From VGWF01 sp964423465 (lineage in GTDB: Bacteria; Verrucomicrobiota; Kiritimatiellia; PWTM01), in contig CAYRFK010000004.1 of assembly GCA_964423465.1 (NCBI GenBank), positions 1 to 58,645 on the forward strand: a DNA stretch of 58,645 nucleotides. The letters are read 5' to 3'. The notes below the pieces were generated by a model. It was not told the origin of the DNA and made no database searches. It saw only the letters and a program-made list of their open reading frames with translations. Positions 29,606 through 38,125 of this stretch are shown piece by piece. How positions within the stretch are numbered: the stretch's first letter is position 1; every line of letters starts with the position of its first letter. The translations under genes were made by a program, and so were the position numbers.

Positions 29606-29731
29606 CGGGTTTCCTCCCGGTTCTTAATCCGCTATGCTGTGCCGTTCGGAAACACTGGAACCCGTGGAATCAGCCGTCGACCCAGCTCTTGGCGGAGGGG
29701 GATGAAGCGGCATGAGGACAGGAGCAAATCC

Positions 29732-30178
29732 GTGAGTGTGATGGGCATACAGGAGATTCAGAACCTCCTTCCGCACCGGTATCCGTTTCTTCTCGTGGAT
29801 CGCATTCTTGAGTGCGACAACACCGAGCGGATCGTGGGCATCAAGAACCTGACGTTCAACGAGCCGTTCTTTCAGGGGCACTTCCCCGGCGCGCCCGTCA
29901 TGCCCGGCGTTCTCCAACTCGAGGCGATGGCCCAGGTCGGGGGCATCCTCCTGACCAAGATCACCGGCAAGGTGCAGGTCATGTACTTCTTGGCGATCGA
30001 CAAGGCCCGCTTCCGCCGCATCATGGGGCCGGGCGACCAGATGCGCATCGAGGTGAAGTTCCTCAAGATGCGGCTCAACATGGCCCGGTTCGCGGGCCGG
30101 GTCACCTGCGACGGCGAACTAGCATCCGAAGCCGAACTGATGTTCGGCACCGGCCGCGAGACGACGCCGACGGCATGA
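29732..30178 (+). CDS. fabZ: 3-hydroxyacyl-ACP dehydratase FabZ
   Basis: Dehydrates beta-hydroxyacyl-ACP in fatty-acid elongation, 148 aa hot-dog fold. Catalytic His (in FFQGHFPGAPVMPG, about residue 50) and Glu (LQLEAMAQ, about residue 64) are present. The GTG at 29732 is chosen for AGGAG seven bases upstream; ATG 29741 and ATG 29702 are in-frame alternatives. It overlaps lpxA by 4 nt, a common FabZ-LpxA pairing that balances membrane and lipid A synthesis. Confidence 0.94.
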   Translation: MSVMGIQEIQNLLPHRYPFLLVDRILECDNTERIVGIKNLTFNEPFFQGHFPGAPVMPGVLQLEAMAQVGGILLTKITGKVQVMYFLAIDKARFRRIMGPGDQMRIEVKFLKMRLNMARFAGRVTCDGELASEAELMFGTGRETTPTA

Positions 30179-30945
30179 GTACGATCCACCCGACAGCGAT
30201 CGTCGCACCGGGCGCCGAACTCGGGACGGACGTAGAGATCGGGCCCTACTGCGTCATCGGGCCCCATGTCCGCGTGGGGGACGGCACCCGCCTCGTTTCC
30301 CACGTGGTTCTCGACGGGCATCTCACGCTGGGCAGCGGATGCCGCGTGTTCCCGTTCGCGTCGCTGGGCACCATCACGCAGGACCTCAAGTACCGCGGCG
30401 GCGCCCCGAGGGTCGAGATCGGGGACGGGACCACGATCCGCGAGTATGTGACGGTCAACACGGCGACGGCCGACGGGGACGTGACACGCGTCGGCGCGCG
30501 GTGCCTGCTGATGGCCAATACGCACGTTGCCCATGACTGCGTCGTGGGCAACGAGGTCATCATGGCCAATTCCGCCGCTCTCGGCGGTCACGTCATCATC
30601 GAGGACCGGGCCATCATCGGGGGGCTGTGCGGGATCCACCAGTTCGTCCGGATCGGCACCACGTCCATCATCGGATCGGGGTCGAAGCTCTCGCAGGATC
30701 TTCCGCCCTACATGCTGGCCGATGGAAACCCCATCCGCGTGCCGACCATCAATCTTGTGGGCTTGCAGCGCCGCGGACATTCGGCGGAGGCCTGCGTCAG
30801 CCTCCGCGCGGCGCACAAGATCCTCTACCGGGGCAAGCTGAACGTCGGCCAGGCGGTTGCGCGGATCCGCGCCGAGCTTTCGGGGCCTGAAATCGACCGG
30901 TTGACGTCCTTCATTGAACGATCGGAACGCGGGATAGTCCGCTGA
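30175..30945 (+). CDS. lpxA: UDP-N-acetylglucosamine acyltransferase
   Basis: First step of lipid A synthesis: transfers a 3-hydroxyacyl chain from ACP to UDP-GlcNAc. 256 aa with left-handed beta-helix hexapeptide repeats and the catalytic-His region MANTHVAHDCVVGN. The C-terminal helical domain (GLQRRGHSAEACVSLRAAH) is that of LpxA rather than LpxD. Shows the organism makes, or once made, lipopolysaccharide. Confidence 0.95.
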   Translation: MSTIHPTAIVAPGAELGTDVEIGPYCVIGPHVRVGDGTRLVSHVVLDGHLTLGSGCRVFPFASLGTITQDLKYRGGAPRVEIGDGTTIREYVTVNTATADGDVTRVGARCLLMANTHVAHDCVVGNEVIMANSAALGGHVIIEDRAIIGGLCGIHQFVRIGTTSIIGSGSKLSQDLPPYMLADGNPIRVPTINLVGLQRRGHSAEACVSLRAAHKILYRGKLNVGQAVARIRAELSGPEIDRLTSFIERSERGIVR

Positions 30946-30963
30946 TCCCGGAGGCGACTCGCC

Positions 30964-32919
30964 ATGCGGTGGACTTTCATGCGGTGCGCAACGGCGGCCG
31001 CGGCTCTGGTCGCGGCAGGAGCGGCGTTTGCACAGGCGCCCGCCGCAACCCCTGCGCCGCGCCGGCTGCAGGCGCCGCCGGCCGCCGGCGGGGTCAGCTT
31101 CAACTTCGACAATGCGGACATCCGCATTCTCGCCAAGATCGTCGGCGAAATGACCGGTCGCCGGTTCGTCGTGAACGACAAGGTGGCCGGCACGGTCACG
31201 GTGATCTCCCCGGCGCCCATCCAGACCTCCGAGGTCTACCCGCTGTTCCTCTCCATCCTCGAATCCCGCGGCTTCACGGTGATCGAGCGGGATGGCGCGT
31301 CGTTCATCGTCCCCCTGCCGGATGCCCAGGGTATGCTGGTGATTCCGGAGGTGACGGGTTCCACGAACGCGCCGGCCCGCACCGGCATGACGACACGGAT
31401 CTTCCGCCCCGTGAACATCGGGGTGATCGATCTCGCCAAGGCGATCGAGCCGATGGTGCGGGGGGCCAAGACCGGCGGCCTGTCCGTGTTCGGGCCCGGC
31501 AACCATCTGATCGTGACCGAAACCGGCGACAGCCTCCGCCGCATCGAACAGTTGATCGCCGAACTCGACCGCCCGGGCGCGAACCGGACCATCGAGGTCG
31601 TCCGGCTCATCCACGGGTCCGCCGAGGAACTGGCCCAGCAGGTCGCCGCGGCCCTGGCGGGGTCGGAAAGCGCCGGCAGCGGCGTCAGCCGGCACATCCG
31701 GCAGGCCGCCGAGGGCGTGACGTCGCTCCCCGCCGGCGCGATGGTGGTCGCATCGCCGTCCGCCAACAGCCTTGTGCTGGTCGGAACGCCGGTCCAGATC
31801 GAGGAACTCAAGCGGATTGTCGCGCTGCTTGACGTCGAGCCCGGGGCGGGGAAGGGGCGCCTCAACGCGATCTTCCTGAAGTATCTCAGCGCCGAGGAAG
31901 CCGCCAAGAGCCTCAGCGCGCTGCTGACAAAGACGGTCGACAAGGACAAGAGCCTCAAGATCGCCGTCGAGCCCAACCTCGCCAACAACGCGCTGCTGGT
32001 CTACGCGATGCCGTCGGACTTCCTGTGGGTGAAAGAGGTCGTCGAGAGCCTCGACATCATGCCGAGTCAGGTCCTCGTCGAGATCCTGATCGCCGAGACC
32101 GATGCGGGCAATCAGATCGACTTCGGCGTGGACTGGTCCACGATCGAGGTCCCCGGAAAGGGCGAGACCCTCGTCGCCGCCCGGAGCCGGCCGGGGGCCG
32201 CGGATGCCGTCCAGGACATCCTGAGCAAGAACGTGTTTCCCCAGGGGCTCTCGCTGGGCGTTACGCGCGGGACCGCGGACGGCGTGTCCATCCCGTTCAT
32301 CCTGCAGGCCCTGCAGCAGGATCGCAACGTCCGGATCCTCTCCAGCGTTCCGCTCCTGGTGCAGAACAACACCGAGGCGATGGTCAACGTCGTCGAGAAC
32401 ATCCCGGTGCTGCGGTCGACGATCGAGGGCGGCGCGGGAACCTCGCGCGATGTGATTCAGAACATCGACCGGCTGGATGTCGGTATCAAGCTCAGGGTCA
32501 CGCCGCACGTGAACCCGAACCGCGAGATCACGCTCGCGCTCAACCCCGCGATCGAGGCGATCACGGATTCGGGATCCTCCGACAAGGAGTTCGCCCCCAC
32601 CATCGCCAAGCGCGAGATCAAGACCACCATCACCGTGCCGGACCGGGCCACCGTCGTCATCAGCGGTCTGATCCGGGAGGACAAGGGCCGGACGGAGCGG
32701 AAGATCCCGCTGCTCGGCGACATCCCGTGGCTCGGCTGGCTGTTCCGCTACTCGAGCGACTCGACCCGCCGCAACAACCTCCTGGTCTTTGTGACGCCGC
32801 GGATCATCGATGGTACGAACCAGGCGGACGCCGTCAGCGCCGCGCTGGAGAAGCGGACCGGGCTGGACGGCATTTCGGCCCCCCAGCGGGTGGATCCCAC
32901 CTCGGGGCGGAAGGAGTAG
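30964..32919 (+). CDS. gspD: Type II secretion secretin GspD
   Basis: Outer-membrane channel of the type II secretion system, 651 aa. Signal peptide ending near AAFAQAP, N0 domain (SFNFDNADIRILAKIVGEMT), N1-N3 repeats (TRIFRPVNIGVIDLAKAIEP; IEVVRLIHGSAEELAQQV; AIFLKYLSAEEAAKSLSAL), then the secretin barrel with VPLLGDIPWLGWLFR-type end. No pilotin-binding S domain is evident. It starts 18 nt after lpxA and is followed by gspE and gspF. Confidence 0.93.
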   Translation: MRWTFMRCATAAAALVAAGAAFAQAPAATPAPRRLQAPPAAGGVSFNFDNADIRILAKIVGEMTGRRFVVNDKVAGTVTVISPAPIQTSEVYPLFLSILESRGFTVIERDGASFIVPLPDAQGMLVIPEVTGSTNAPARTGMTTRIFRPVNIGVIDLAKAIEPMVRGAKTGGLSVFGPGNHLIVTETGDSLRRIEQLIAELDRPGANRTIEVVRLIHGSAEELAQQVAAALAGSESAGSGVSRHIRQAAEGVTSLPAGAMVVASPSANSLVLVGTPVQIEELKRIVALLDVEPGAGKGRLNAIFLKYLSAEEAAKSLSALLTKTVDKDKSLKIAVEPNLANNALLVYAMPSDFLWVKEVVESLDIMPSQVLVEILIAETDAGNQIDFGVDWSTIEVPGKGETLVAARSRPGAADAVQDILSKNVFPQGLSLGVTRGTADGVSIPFILQALQQDRNVRILSSVPLLVQNNTEAMVNVVENIPVLRSTIEGGAGTSRDVIQNIDRLDVGIKLRVTPHVNPNREITLALNPAIEAITDSGSSDKEFAPTIAKREIKTTITVPDRATVVISGLIREDKGRTERKIPLLGDIPWLGWLFRYSSDSTRRNNLLVFVTPRIIDGTNQADAVSAALEKRTGLDGISAPQRVDPTSGRKE

Positions 32920-32924
32920 CCGCC

Positions 32925-34634
32925 ATGCGGCCCGCCGCGATCCTCGTGGAATCCGGCCTTGTGCCGGCCGCCCGCATGGCCGAGGCGGAGATGGAGGGCG
33001 CCGGGTCGGGCCGTGCGCCGGTCGACATCCTTCTCGAGGCCGGCGACATCACGCCGGAACAGCTCGCCGCCGCCGAGGCCCGGTGCCGCGGGATCGAGAA
33101 TCTCGACTCCGTCCCCGACGACGCCCTCGATGCGGAGCTGATCGCGCGTCTTCCCGTGGAATGGGCGCGTCTCCATCGCGCGCTTCCGATCCGCCACGGC
33201 GGCCGGCCGGCGGCCCTGCTCGGCCGTCCCGAGGCCCTCGATGCGGTCGAGGATCTCTCCGTCCTGCTCGGGCGCGATCTCGTGCCGGTGCTGACCACGC
33301 CCGCGGAGCTCGATCGCGCCATCGAACGCTGCTACTTCCATCGCAAGGGGACGGCCGGCGATCTCGTGCGCGAGTTCGAACGGTCCGGCGGCGATTCGGG
33401 GACCGCCGGTGCGATGGCCGCGGCCGGGGCCGGGGCGGAGGACCTCCTCCGCGCGGCCGACGGCGCACCGGTCACGCAGCTCGTCAATCTGATGGTCCTC
33501 GACGCGCTGCGGGCCCGTGCGTCGGACATCCACATCGAGCCCTTCGAGGACCACCTGCGCGTCCGGTTCCGCGTGGACGGCCTGCTCTACGAACAACCCT
33601 CGCCGCCCAAGCCCCTGGAGGCCGCGCTCACGTCGCGCCTGAAGGTCATGGCGCGGATGGACATCGCCGAGCGACGCCTGCCGCAGGACGGCATGGCCCG
33701 CGTGCGCATCGGCGCCCGCGAGATCGACATCCGCGTCTCTACCGTGCCCGTCGCCGAGGGCGAGCGCATCGTGCTCCGACTCCTCAACCGTGACTCCGCA
33801 CTGCTGTCCCTCACCGACCTCGGCATGGAGCCCGGCGAGATCGAGGCCTTCCGCGCCCTCCTGCGCGAGCCGCAGGGGATCGTGCTGGTCACGGGACCGA
33901 CGGGCAGCGGCAAGACGACCACGCTCTACGCCGCGCTGCAGGAACTCGACACGCGGCGCCTGAACATCCTCACGATCGAGGACCCGATCGAGTACCAGCT
34001 CCCGTTCATCAGCCAGATGCAGGTCAATCCGAAGATCGACCTGACCTTCGCCCGCCTGCTGCGGCACGTGCTGCGGCAGGATCCCGACGTCGTCCTCGTC
34101 GGCGAGACGCGCGACCTGGAGACCGCCGAGATCGCGATCCGCGCCTCCCTCACCGGCCACCTCGTCTTCACGACGCTGCACACGAACGATGCGGCCGGCG
34201 CCGCGGTGCGGCTGGCGGACATGGGCGTCGAGCCGTACCTGCTGTCGGCTTCGCTGAAGGGAGTCCTGGCGCAGCGGCTCGTGCGCAGGCTCTGCCCTGC
34301 GTGCCGCTCCTCGCGACCGCTGGCCGATGGCGACCTCGCCGGGCTCGGCGCCTCGGCCGCGCAGCGGTTCCCGGATGGCTTCCACTGGGTTCCGACCGGA
34401 TGCCCGCAGTGTCTCGACGGCTACCGCGGCCGCGTCGGCCTCTACGAACTTCTCGTCGTCACGCCGCAGGTCGCCGCATCCATCCGGAGCCGCGCCGGGC
34501 TCGAGGTGCTGCGCAAGTCGGCCGTCGAGGCGGGCATGCGAACCCTTCTCCACAGCGGCCTGACCAAGGCGGCTGCGGGCGCCACCAGCCTGGCCGAGGT
34601 CGCGCGCGCCCTCGGCCGCGGCGACGCGGGATGA
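32925..34634 (+). CDS. gspE: Type II secretion ATPase GspE
   Basis: Cytoplasmic hexameric ATPase that powers pseudopilus assembly, 569 aa. N-terminal T2SSE domain (about 1-130), Walker A GPTGSGKTTT near residue 324, Asp-box DPIEYQ, Walker B region DPDVVLVGETRD, His-box TLHTNDAAGA. The zinc tetracysteine is complete (CPAC ... CPQC). It overlaps gspF by 4 nt. A type IV pilus PilB role cannot be excluded on sequence alone, but pairing with a GspD-type secretin favours T2SS. Confidence 0.92.
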   Translation: MRPAAILVESGLVPAARMAEAEMEGAGSGRAPVDILLEAGDITPEQLAAAEARCRGIENLDSVPDDALDAELIARLPVEWARLHRALPIRHGGRPAALLGRPEALDAVEDLSVLLGRDLVPVLTTPAELDRAIERCYFHRKGTAGDLVREFERSGGDSGTAGAMAAAGAGAEDLLRAADGAPVTQLVNLMVLDALRARASDIHIEPFEDHLRVRFRVDGLLYEQPSPPKPLEAALTSRLKVMARMDIAERRLPQDGMARVRIGAREIDIRVSTVPVAEGERIVLRLLNRDSALLSLTDLGMEPGEIEAFRALLREPQGIVLVTGPTGSGKTTTLYAALQELDTRRLNILTIEDPIEYQLPFISQMQVNPKIDLTFARLLRHVLRQDPDVVLVGETRDLETAEIAIRASLTGHLVFTTLHTNDAAGAAVRLADMGVEPYLLSASLKGVLAQRLVRRLCPACRSSRPLADGDLAGLGASAAQRFPDGFHWVPTGCPQCLDGYRGRVGLYELLVVTPQVAASIRSRAGLEVLRKSAVEAGMRTLLHSGLTKAAAGATSLAEVARALGRGDAG

Positions 34635-35827
34635 AGACCTTCGAATACAGGGGCTACGACACGGCGGGCCGGCGGTCGCGCGGGCTCGTCGAGGCCGACG
34701 GACTCAAGGACGCGCGAGAGCGCCTCGCCGCCCGCGGCATCCTCCCCGAGCGGATCGAGACGACGTCCGCCGGCGGCGGCGGCACCGGCCGGTGGGGGCG
34801 GGCCGGTGAACGGGCCGCGATCTACCGCGAACTCGCCTCGCTGCTGCACGCCGGGCTGCCCGTGACCCAATCGCTGGACATCCTCATCGAATCGCCCGAG
34901 CTCGCGACCCTGCGGCCCGTGCTGGCGGGCATCCGCGACCGCGTGCGCGAAGGGGTGAGCCCCGCCGACGCCTTCGACGGAGCCGGCGCGCTCACCCCGT
35001 TCGAGACGGCCGTGCTCCAAGCGGGGCAGCGCGCCGGTGCGCTGGACGATTCGATGAAGCGGCTGGCCGGGTTTCTCGAGGAGCAGGACCGCATCCGATC
35101 GCGCGTCCGCTCCGCCCTGATCTACCCCGCCTTCGTCGGTGTCATCGCGATCGGACTGTCCATCCTCATGCTCGGCTTCATGCTCCCGGCCTTCGCGAAG
35201 ATCTTCGAGGAGGCCCGCATCCCGCTGCCGGCGCTGACGCGTTTCGTGCTCGGCTCCGGCCGCATGGCGGGAACCATCGGGCTTCCGCTGCTGGCTCTTG
35301 CCGCCGCCGCCTTCTGGATCGGCCGCCGCAGGCTGCGGGGCTCGGCGACCGCGCGCGCCCGCGTCGAGCGCGCCCTGGCCCGTCTGCCCGTCGTGAGCCG
35401 GGCGTGGACCGCGCTCGCGGGCATGCGCTTCGCCCGCACGCTCGCCCTGCTGCTGCGCGGCGGTGTGCCGCTGCTCGAGTCGATCCGCATGGCGGGCCGG
35501 TCCACCGGAAGCGCATGGGTGGAGATCGAGATCGAGCGCGAAGCCGAGACGGTTCGCCATGGCGGCCGGTTGGCGGACGCCATCCGCCGCGTCGAGCCTC
35601 TTCAGACCACGCTGCCCGCCTGGGTTCAGGCCGGCGAGGCCGGCGGGGATCTCTCCGGCATGCTCGAACTGGCGGCCGGACGCTGCGAAGAGGTGTGGGA
35701 TCGAACGCTCACCCGCGCCATGGCGCTTCTCGAGCCGATGCTGATCCTCGTCCTCGGCGCTCTGGTCTTCGTCCTCGCCCTCGCCATCCTGCTGCCCATC
35801 CTCGGAATGAACCAAGGCATGGGCTGA
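34631..35827 (+). CDS. gspF: Type II secretion inner-membrane platform protein GspF
   Basis: 398 aa with two T2SSF domains and three membrane segments (about 165-190, 215-235 and 370-392). Starts MKTFEYRGYDTAGRRSRG, typical of the family. No pseudopilin (gspG) follows; the next gene is on the other strand, so the remaining T2SS genes must lie elsewhere. Confidence 0.92.
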   Translation: MKTFEYRGYDTAGRRSRGLVEADGLKDARERLAARGILPERIETTSAGGGGTGRWGRAGERAAIYRELASLLHAGLPVTQSLDILIESPELATLRPVLAGIRDRVREGVSPADAFDGAGALTPFETAVLQAGQRAGALDDSMKRLAGFLEEQDRIRSRVRSALIYPAFVGVIAIGLSILMLGFMLPAFAKIFEEARIPLPALTRFVLGSGRMAGTIGLPLLALAAAAFWIGRRRLRGSATARARVERALARLPVVSRAWTALAGMRFARTLALLLRGGVPLLESIRMAGRSTGSAWVEIEIEREAETVRHGGRLADAIRRVEPLQTTLPAWVQAGEAGGDLSGMLELAAGRCEEVWDRTLTRAMALLEPMLILVLGALVFVLALAILLPILGMNQGMG

Positions 35828-35837
35828 GCGTCCCGCC

Positions 35838-36287
35838 CTACGGCTTCAGGCGGCCACCCGTCAGCGGGTTGAACCAGCGCACGCCCGGAAAGCGGGCGAA
35901 ATCCGAATCGCAGGAAACCAGTTCCGCGCCATGTTCGATGGCGATCGCCGCAAGATGCGCATCGCTCGTCAGGTCGCCACCCGCTCCCGCGGCCTCCAGC
36001 AGACGACGCAATGTGGCCAAGTGATGGATGCCGGGATCGATCAGCCGACTCGGCGGCTGCGAAAGCCATGCCTCGACGCAGTCGAAGGCCTGCCCGACGG
36101 ACAGGGGCGAAGGCATGACCGCCGGCTTGGTGACCAGCCTTACGAACGCTGCCAACACAATCCACGTGAAGCCGACAGGATCCGAACCGTTCATCGCGTC
36201 GGTCAGCCATGCCAGGCAGGGCCGGTGGTGGACCGCCGCAGTGTTGGCCGCGTTCAGGAGCACATTGGCGTCCACAATACTAGTCAC
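35838..36287 (-). CDS. VapC-family PIN-domain toxin (module 1)
   Basis: 149 aa PIN-domain ribonuclease, toxin of a type II toxin-antitoxin pair. Acidic residues: Asp6 (SIVDAN), Asp109 (LTSDAHLAAIAIEHGA) and Asp127/129 (SCDSDFARFPGVRWFNP). The usual Glu near residue 43-50 is not evident, as in the subfamily this most resembles. GTG start overlapping the antitoxin stop by 8 nt, so translation is coupled. Ten bases separate its end from gspF. Confidence 0.87.
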   Translation of the reverse strand: MTSIVDANVLLNAANTAAVHHRPCLAWLTDAMNGSDPVGFTWIVLAAFVRLVTKPAVMPSPLSVGQAFDCVEAWLSQPPSRLIDPGIHHLATLRRLLEAAGAGGDLTSDAHLAAIAIEHGAELVSCDSDFARFPGVRWFNPLTGGRLKP

Positions 36288-36525
36288 GGGACGCCTCGTC
36301 GGTCAGCCGGTCGGCCAGAGCGAGCGCCTTGGTGATGTCCGTCTTCGGCGCCCCGAGGTTCCATGTCTTCTGTACAAACGCGGCCGGCCGTCGTGTGCGG
36401 GTCGGGCCGGCGGCGCCGAAGCGGACGGCGCGGTTGAGGGATTCCTTGAACGACAGCCCCTCGCGCCGCATCGTCTCACGCAACATTGCCAGCACGTCCG
36501 AATCCAGCGTAACCGTGGTTCTCAT
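36280..36525 (-). CDS. Ribbon-helix-helix (VapB-like) antitoxin, module 1
   Basis: 81 aa. N-terminal ribbon-helix-helix DNA-binding fold (MRTTVTLDSDVLAMLRE, FKESLNRAVR) expected to bind its own promoter, then a C-terminal tail that would wrap the toxin. It precedes and overlaps the PIN toxin. No ribosome binding site precedes the ATG; a -10-like element lies 6 nt upstream. Confidence 0.85.
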   Translation of the reverse strand: MRTTVTLDSDVLAMLRETMRREGLSFKESLNRAVRFGAAGPTRTRRPAAFVQKTWNLGAPKTDITKALALADRLTDEASRD

Positions 36526-36531
36526 GATGGC

Positions 36532-36559
36532 ACTATGATGCTTTTGAGCATGCTGTCAA
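36532..36559 (-). promoter_or_regulatory. Promoter of toxin-antitoxin module 1, with geometry for a leaderless mRNA
   Basis: On the minus strand: perfect TTGACA (36559-36554), 16-nt spacer, CATAGT (36537-36532), then 6 nt to the antitoxin ATG at 36525. Transcription would begin at or next to the start codon. Confidence 0.6.
36538..36551. promoter_or_regulatory. Candidate antitoxin operator in the promoter spacer
   Basis: Palindrome ATGCT-TTTG-AGCAT sits between the -35 and -10 elements, where binding of the antitoxin would block RNA polymerase. Confidence 0.5.
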
Positions 36560-36657
36560 GATGCACCACCGAACGTGCATGGCCGCGGTTTTCCGTTGCC
36601 TCCGGCAGGTGACCTCCCTAGTCTGGCGCGGTATTGATGCCCCTGCGGAGATAGACC

Positions 36658-37803
36658 ATGACATCGCGTGAACGATTGCTGGCCACCCTGCGCGGAGAGA
36701 TCGCGGACCGCGTGCCCGTCGCGCCGTTCGTGCAGGAGGAGTATCTCGCGTTCCACTATCCCGACCGGGCGTCCGTCGACCGCGTCGTCGATGCGACCGA
36801 GTTGGCGGAGGAACTCGACTTCGACCTGATGGCCAAGCACCGCGGCCTGGAGGCGCCGCATTTCCTTCGGCGCAGCCATCGCAACTGGGAGGTCCGCCGC
36901 ACCGAGACACAGGAAGGCGGCATGCAGGTGCGCCGCTTCCAGATCCACACGCCCTCGATGACGTTCACGAAGGAGGACTCGCGGCCCTTGGCCGGCGTCG
37001 CCACTGCGGGACTCAGCTTCACGCCGACCAAGCCGCTCCTCGCCGGCCGCGAGGAGATCGAGGGCTTCGTCGAGCACATGCCCGCTCTCGGCGTTGCGGA
37101 CCTGGACCACATGCGCGACACCATTGGCGAGTGGAAGCGTGTCATCGGCGACCGCGGCGTCCTCGCGCCGTGGGGCTTCGCCGGCGTGTTCAATGTTGCG
37201 GCGGAACTCGTCGGCATGGACACGATCTACGTCATGCCCTACGAGGACGAGCCGCTCTATCGCCACTTCATGGACCGCCTCGCCGCCGCGCAGTGCGCCT
37301 ACAACGCCGCCCTCGCGGAGGCCGGGGCCGATTGCGTCGGCTTCCAGGGCCATATCGCCGGCGGACAGTCCACCGGCCCCGACTTCTTCCGGGCCTACGT
37401 GCAGGACTACGAGAAGCGCGTCATCGACGCCGTCCATGCCGCCGGCGCCTTCACCGTCTATCACAACTGCGGCTTCGCGCGCTCCCTCTACGCGAACTAC
37501 CGCGAAGTCGGCATGACCGTCTGGGAGACCGTCTCCGAGGCGCCCCGCGGCGACAACACGATGGCCGAGGCCAAGGCGGAACTCGGGGACCGGATCTGCC
37601 TGCTCGGCAACCTCGACCAAGTCGACTTCCTCAAGCGCGCCACCCCCTCCGAGGTCGACACCCGCACGCGCGAGATCGTCCGCGCCGGCAAACCCGGCGG
37701 CCGCTTCATCTTCTCGACCTCCGACTTCCTCGAGAAGAACACCCCCCTCGAAAACATCCGCGCCATGATCGCCGTCGCGAAGGACGAGGGATGTTACGCG
37801 TGA
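36658..37803 (+). CDS. Uroporphyrinogen decarboxylase-like (URO-D / MtaA-CmuA-type) protein
   Basis: 381 aa TIM barrel. Starts TSRERLLATLRGEIADRVPVAPF, typical of the large URO-D-like family in anaerobes and PVC bacteria that includes corrinoid-dependent methyltransferases rather than haem enzymes. A His-x-Cys pair in VYHNCGFA and the C-terminal GGRFIFSTSDFLEKNTP fit that branch. Ribosome binding site CGGAG upstream. No corrinoid protein is adjacent, so the substrate is unknown. Confidence 0.8.
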   Translation: MTSRERLLATLRGEIADRVPVAPFVQEEYLAFHYPDRASVDRVVDATELAEELDFDLMAKHRGLEAPHFLRRSHRNWEVRRTETQEGGMQVRRFQIHTPSMTFTKEDSRPLAGVATAGLSFTPTKPLLAGREEIEGFVEHMPALGVADLDHMRDTIGEWKRVIGDRGVLAPWGFAGVFNVAAELVGMDTIYVMPYEDEPLYRHFMDRLAAAQCAYNAALAEAGADCVGFQGHIAGGQSTGPDFFRAYVQDYEKRVIDAVHAAGAFTVYHNCGFARSLYANYREVGMTVWETVSEAPRGDNTMAEAKAELGDRICLLGNLDQVDFLKRATPSEVDTRTREIVRAGKPGGRFIFSTSDFLEKNTPLENIRAMIAVAKDEGCYA

Positions 37804-37822
37804 CCCCGTGCGGATTCGGCGC

Positions 37823-37850
37823 TTGCGGAATCGTTGGCTCGTCGTAGAAT
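37823..37850 (+). promoter_or_regulatory. Promoter of toxin-antitoxin module 2
   Basis: TTGCGG (37823-37828), 16-nt spacer, TAGAAT (37845-37850), about 35 nt before the antitoxin start. Confidence 0.5.
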
Positions 37851-37853
37851 GAA

Positions 37854-37872
37854 GTTGAAGATCAAGTTCAAC
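37854..37872. promoter_or_regulatory. Candidate operator of toxin-antitoxin module 2
   Basis: GTTGAA and TTCAAC, perfect 6-bp arms around 7 nt, lie just after the -10 element and directly before the AAAGGTGG ribosome binding site. Confidence 0.45.
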
Positions 37873-37885
37873 AAAGGTGGATCCC

Positions 37886-38125
37886 ATGACCTCGGTCGCG
37901 ATGCTCGAGTTTCGAAGGAACGCCGGCGGCATTCTGAAGCGGGTGATGCGGGGCGAGCGGATGGTCCTGACGTATCGCGGCCGGCCGGCCATCCGGTTGG
38001 AACCCGCTGAACCGGCGGAGTCGCCGCAGCGCGACGATCCGTTCTACCGGCTGGCGGGGCTCGCGGGGGCGGGCGGCGGGGATGCCGACAATACCGCGAT
38101 CGACGAGGCGGTGTATGGCCGCTGA
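37886..38125 (+). CDS. Phd/YefM-like antitoxin, module 2
   Basis: 79 aa from ATG 37886. N-terminal MTSVAMLEFRRNAGGILKRV and VLTYRGRPAIRLEP follow the Phd/YefM (prevent-host-death) pattern; the C-terminal part is acidic and probably binds the toxin. It overlaps the next gene by 11 nt. ATG 37886 has AAAGGTGG seven bases upstream and is preferred over GTG 37877. Confidence 0.83.
   Translation: MTSVAMLEFRRNAGGILKRVMRGERMVLTYRGRPAIRLEPAEPAESPQRDDPFYRLAGLAGAGGGDADNTAIDEAVYGR

Larger units (their letters stand above)
29440..29731. other. 292-bp gene-free spacer with repeats
   Basis: Between the PPC protein and fabZ. It contains a heptamer array (29453-29487), a block resembling one at 47568-47620 (29496-29546) and a long-range hairpin ending in TTTT (29549-29605). 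No protein-coding signal stands out; an upstream in-frame ATG at 29702 could extend fabZ by ten codons. Confidence 0.7.

Noticed and set aside
29872..32508. Long minus-strand open frame (878 codons) opposite lpxA and gspD
   Set aside because: It is the antisense of well-recognised genes; no family signature, and long antisense frames are common at this GC content.
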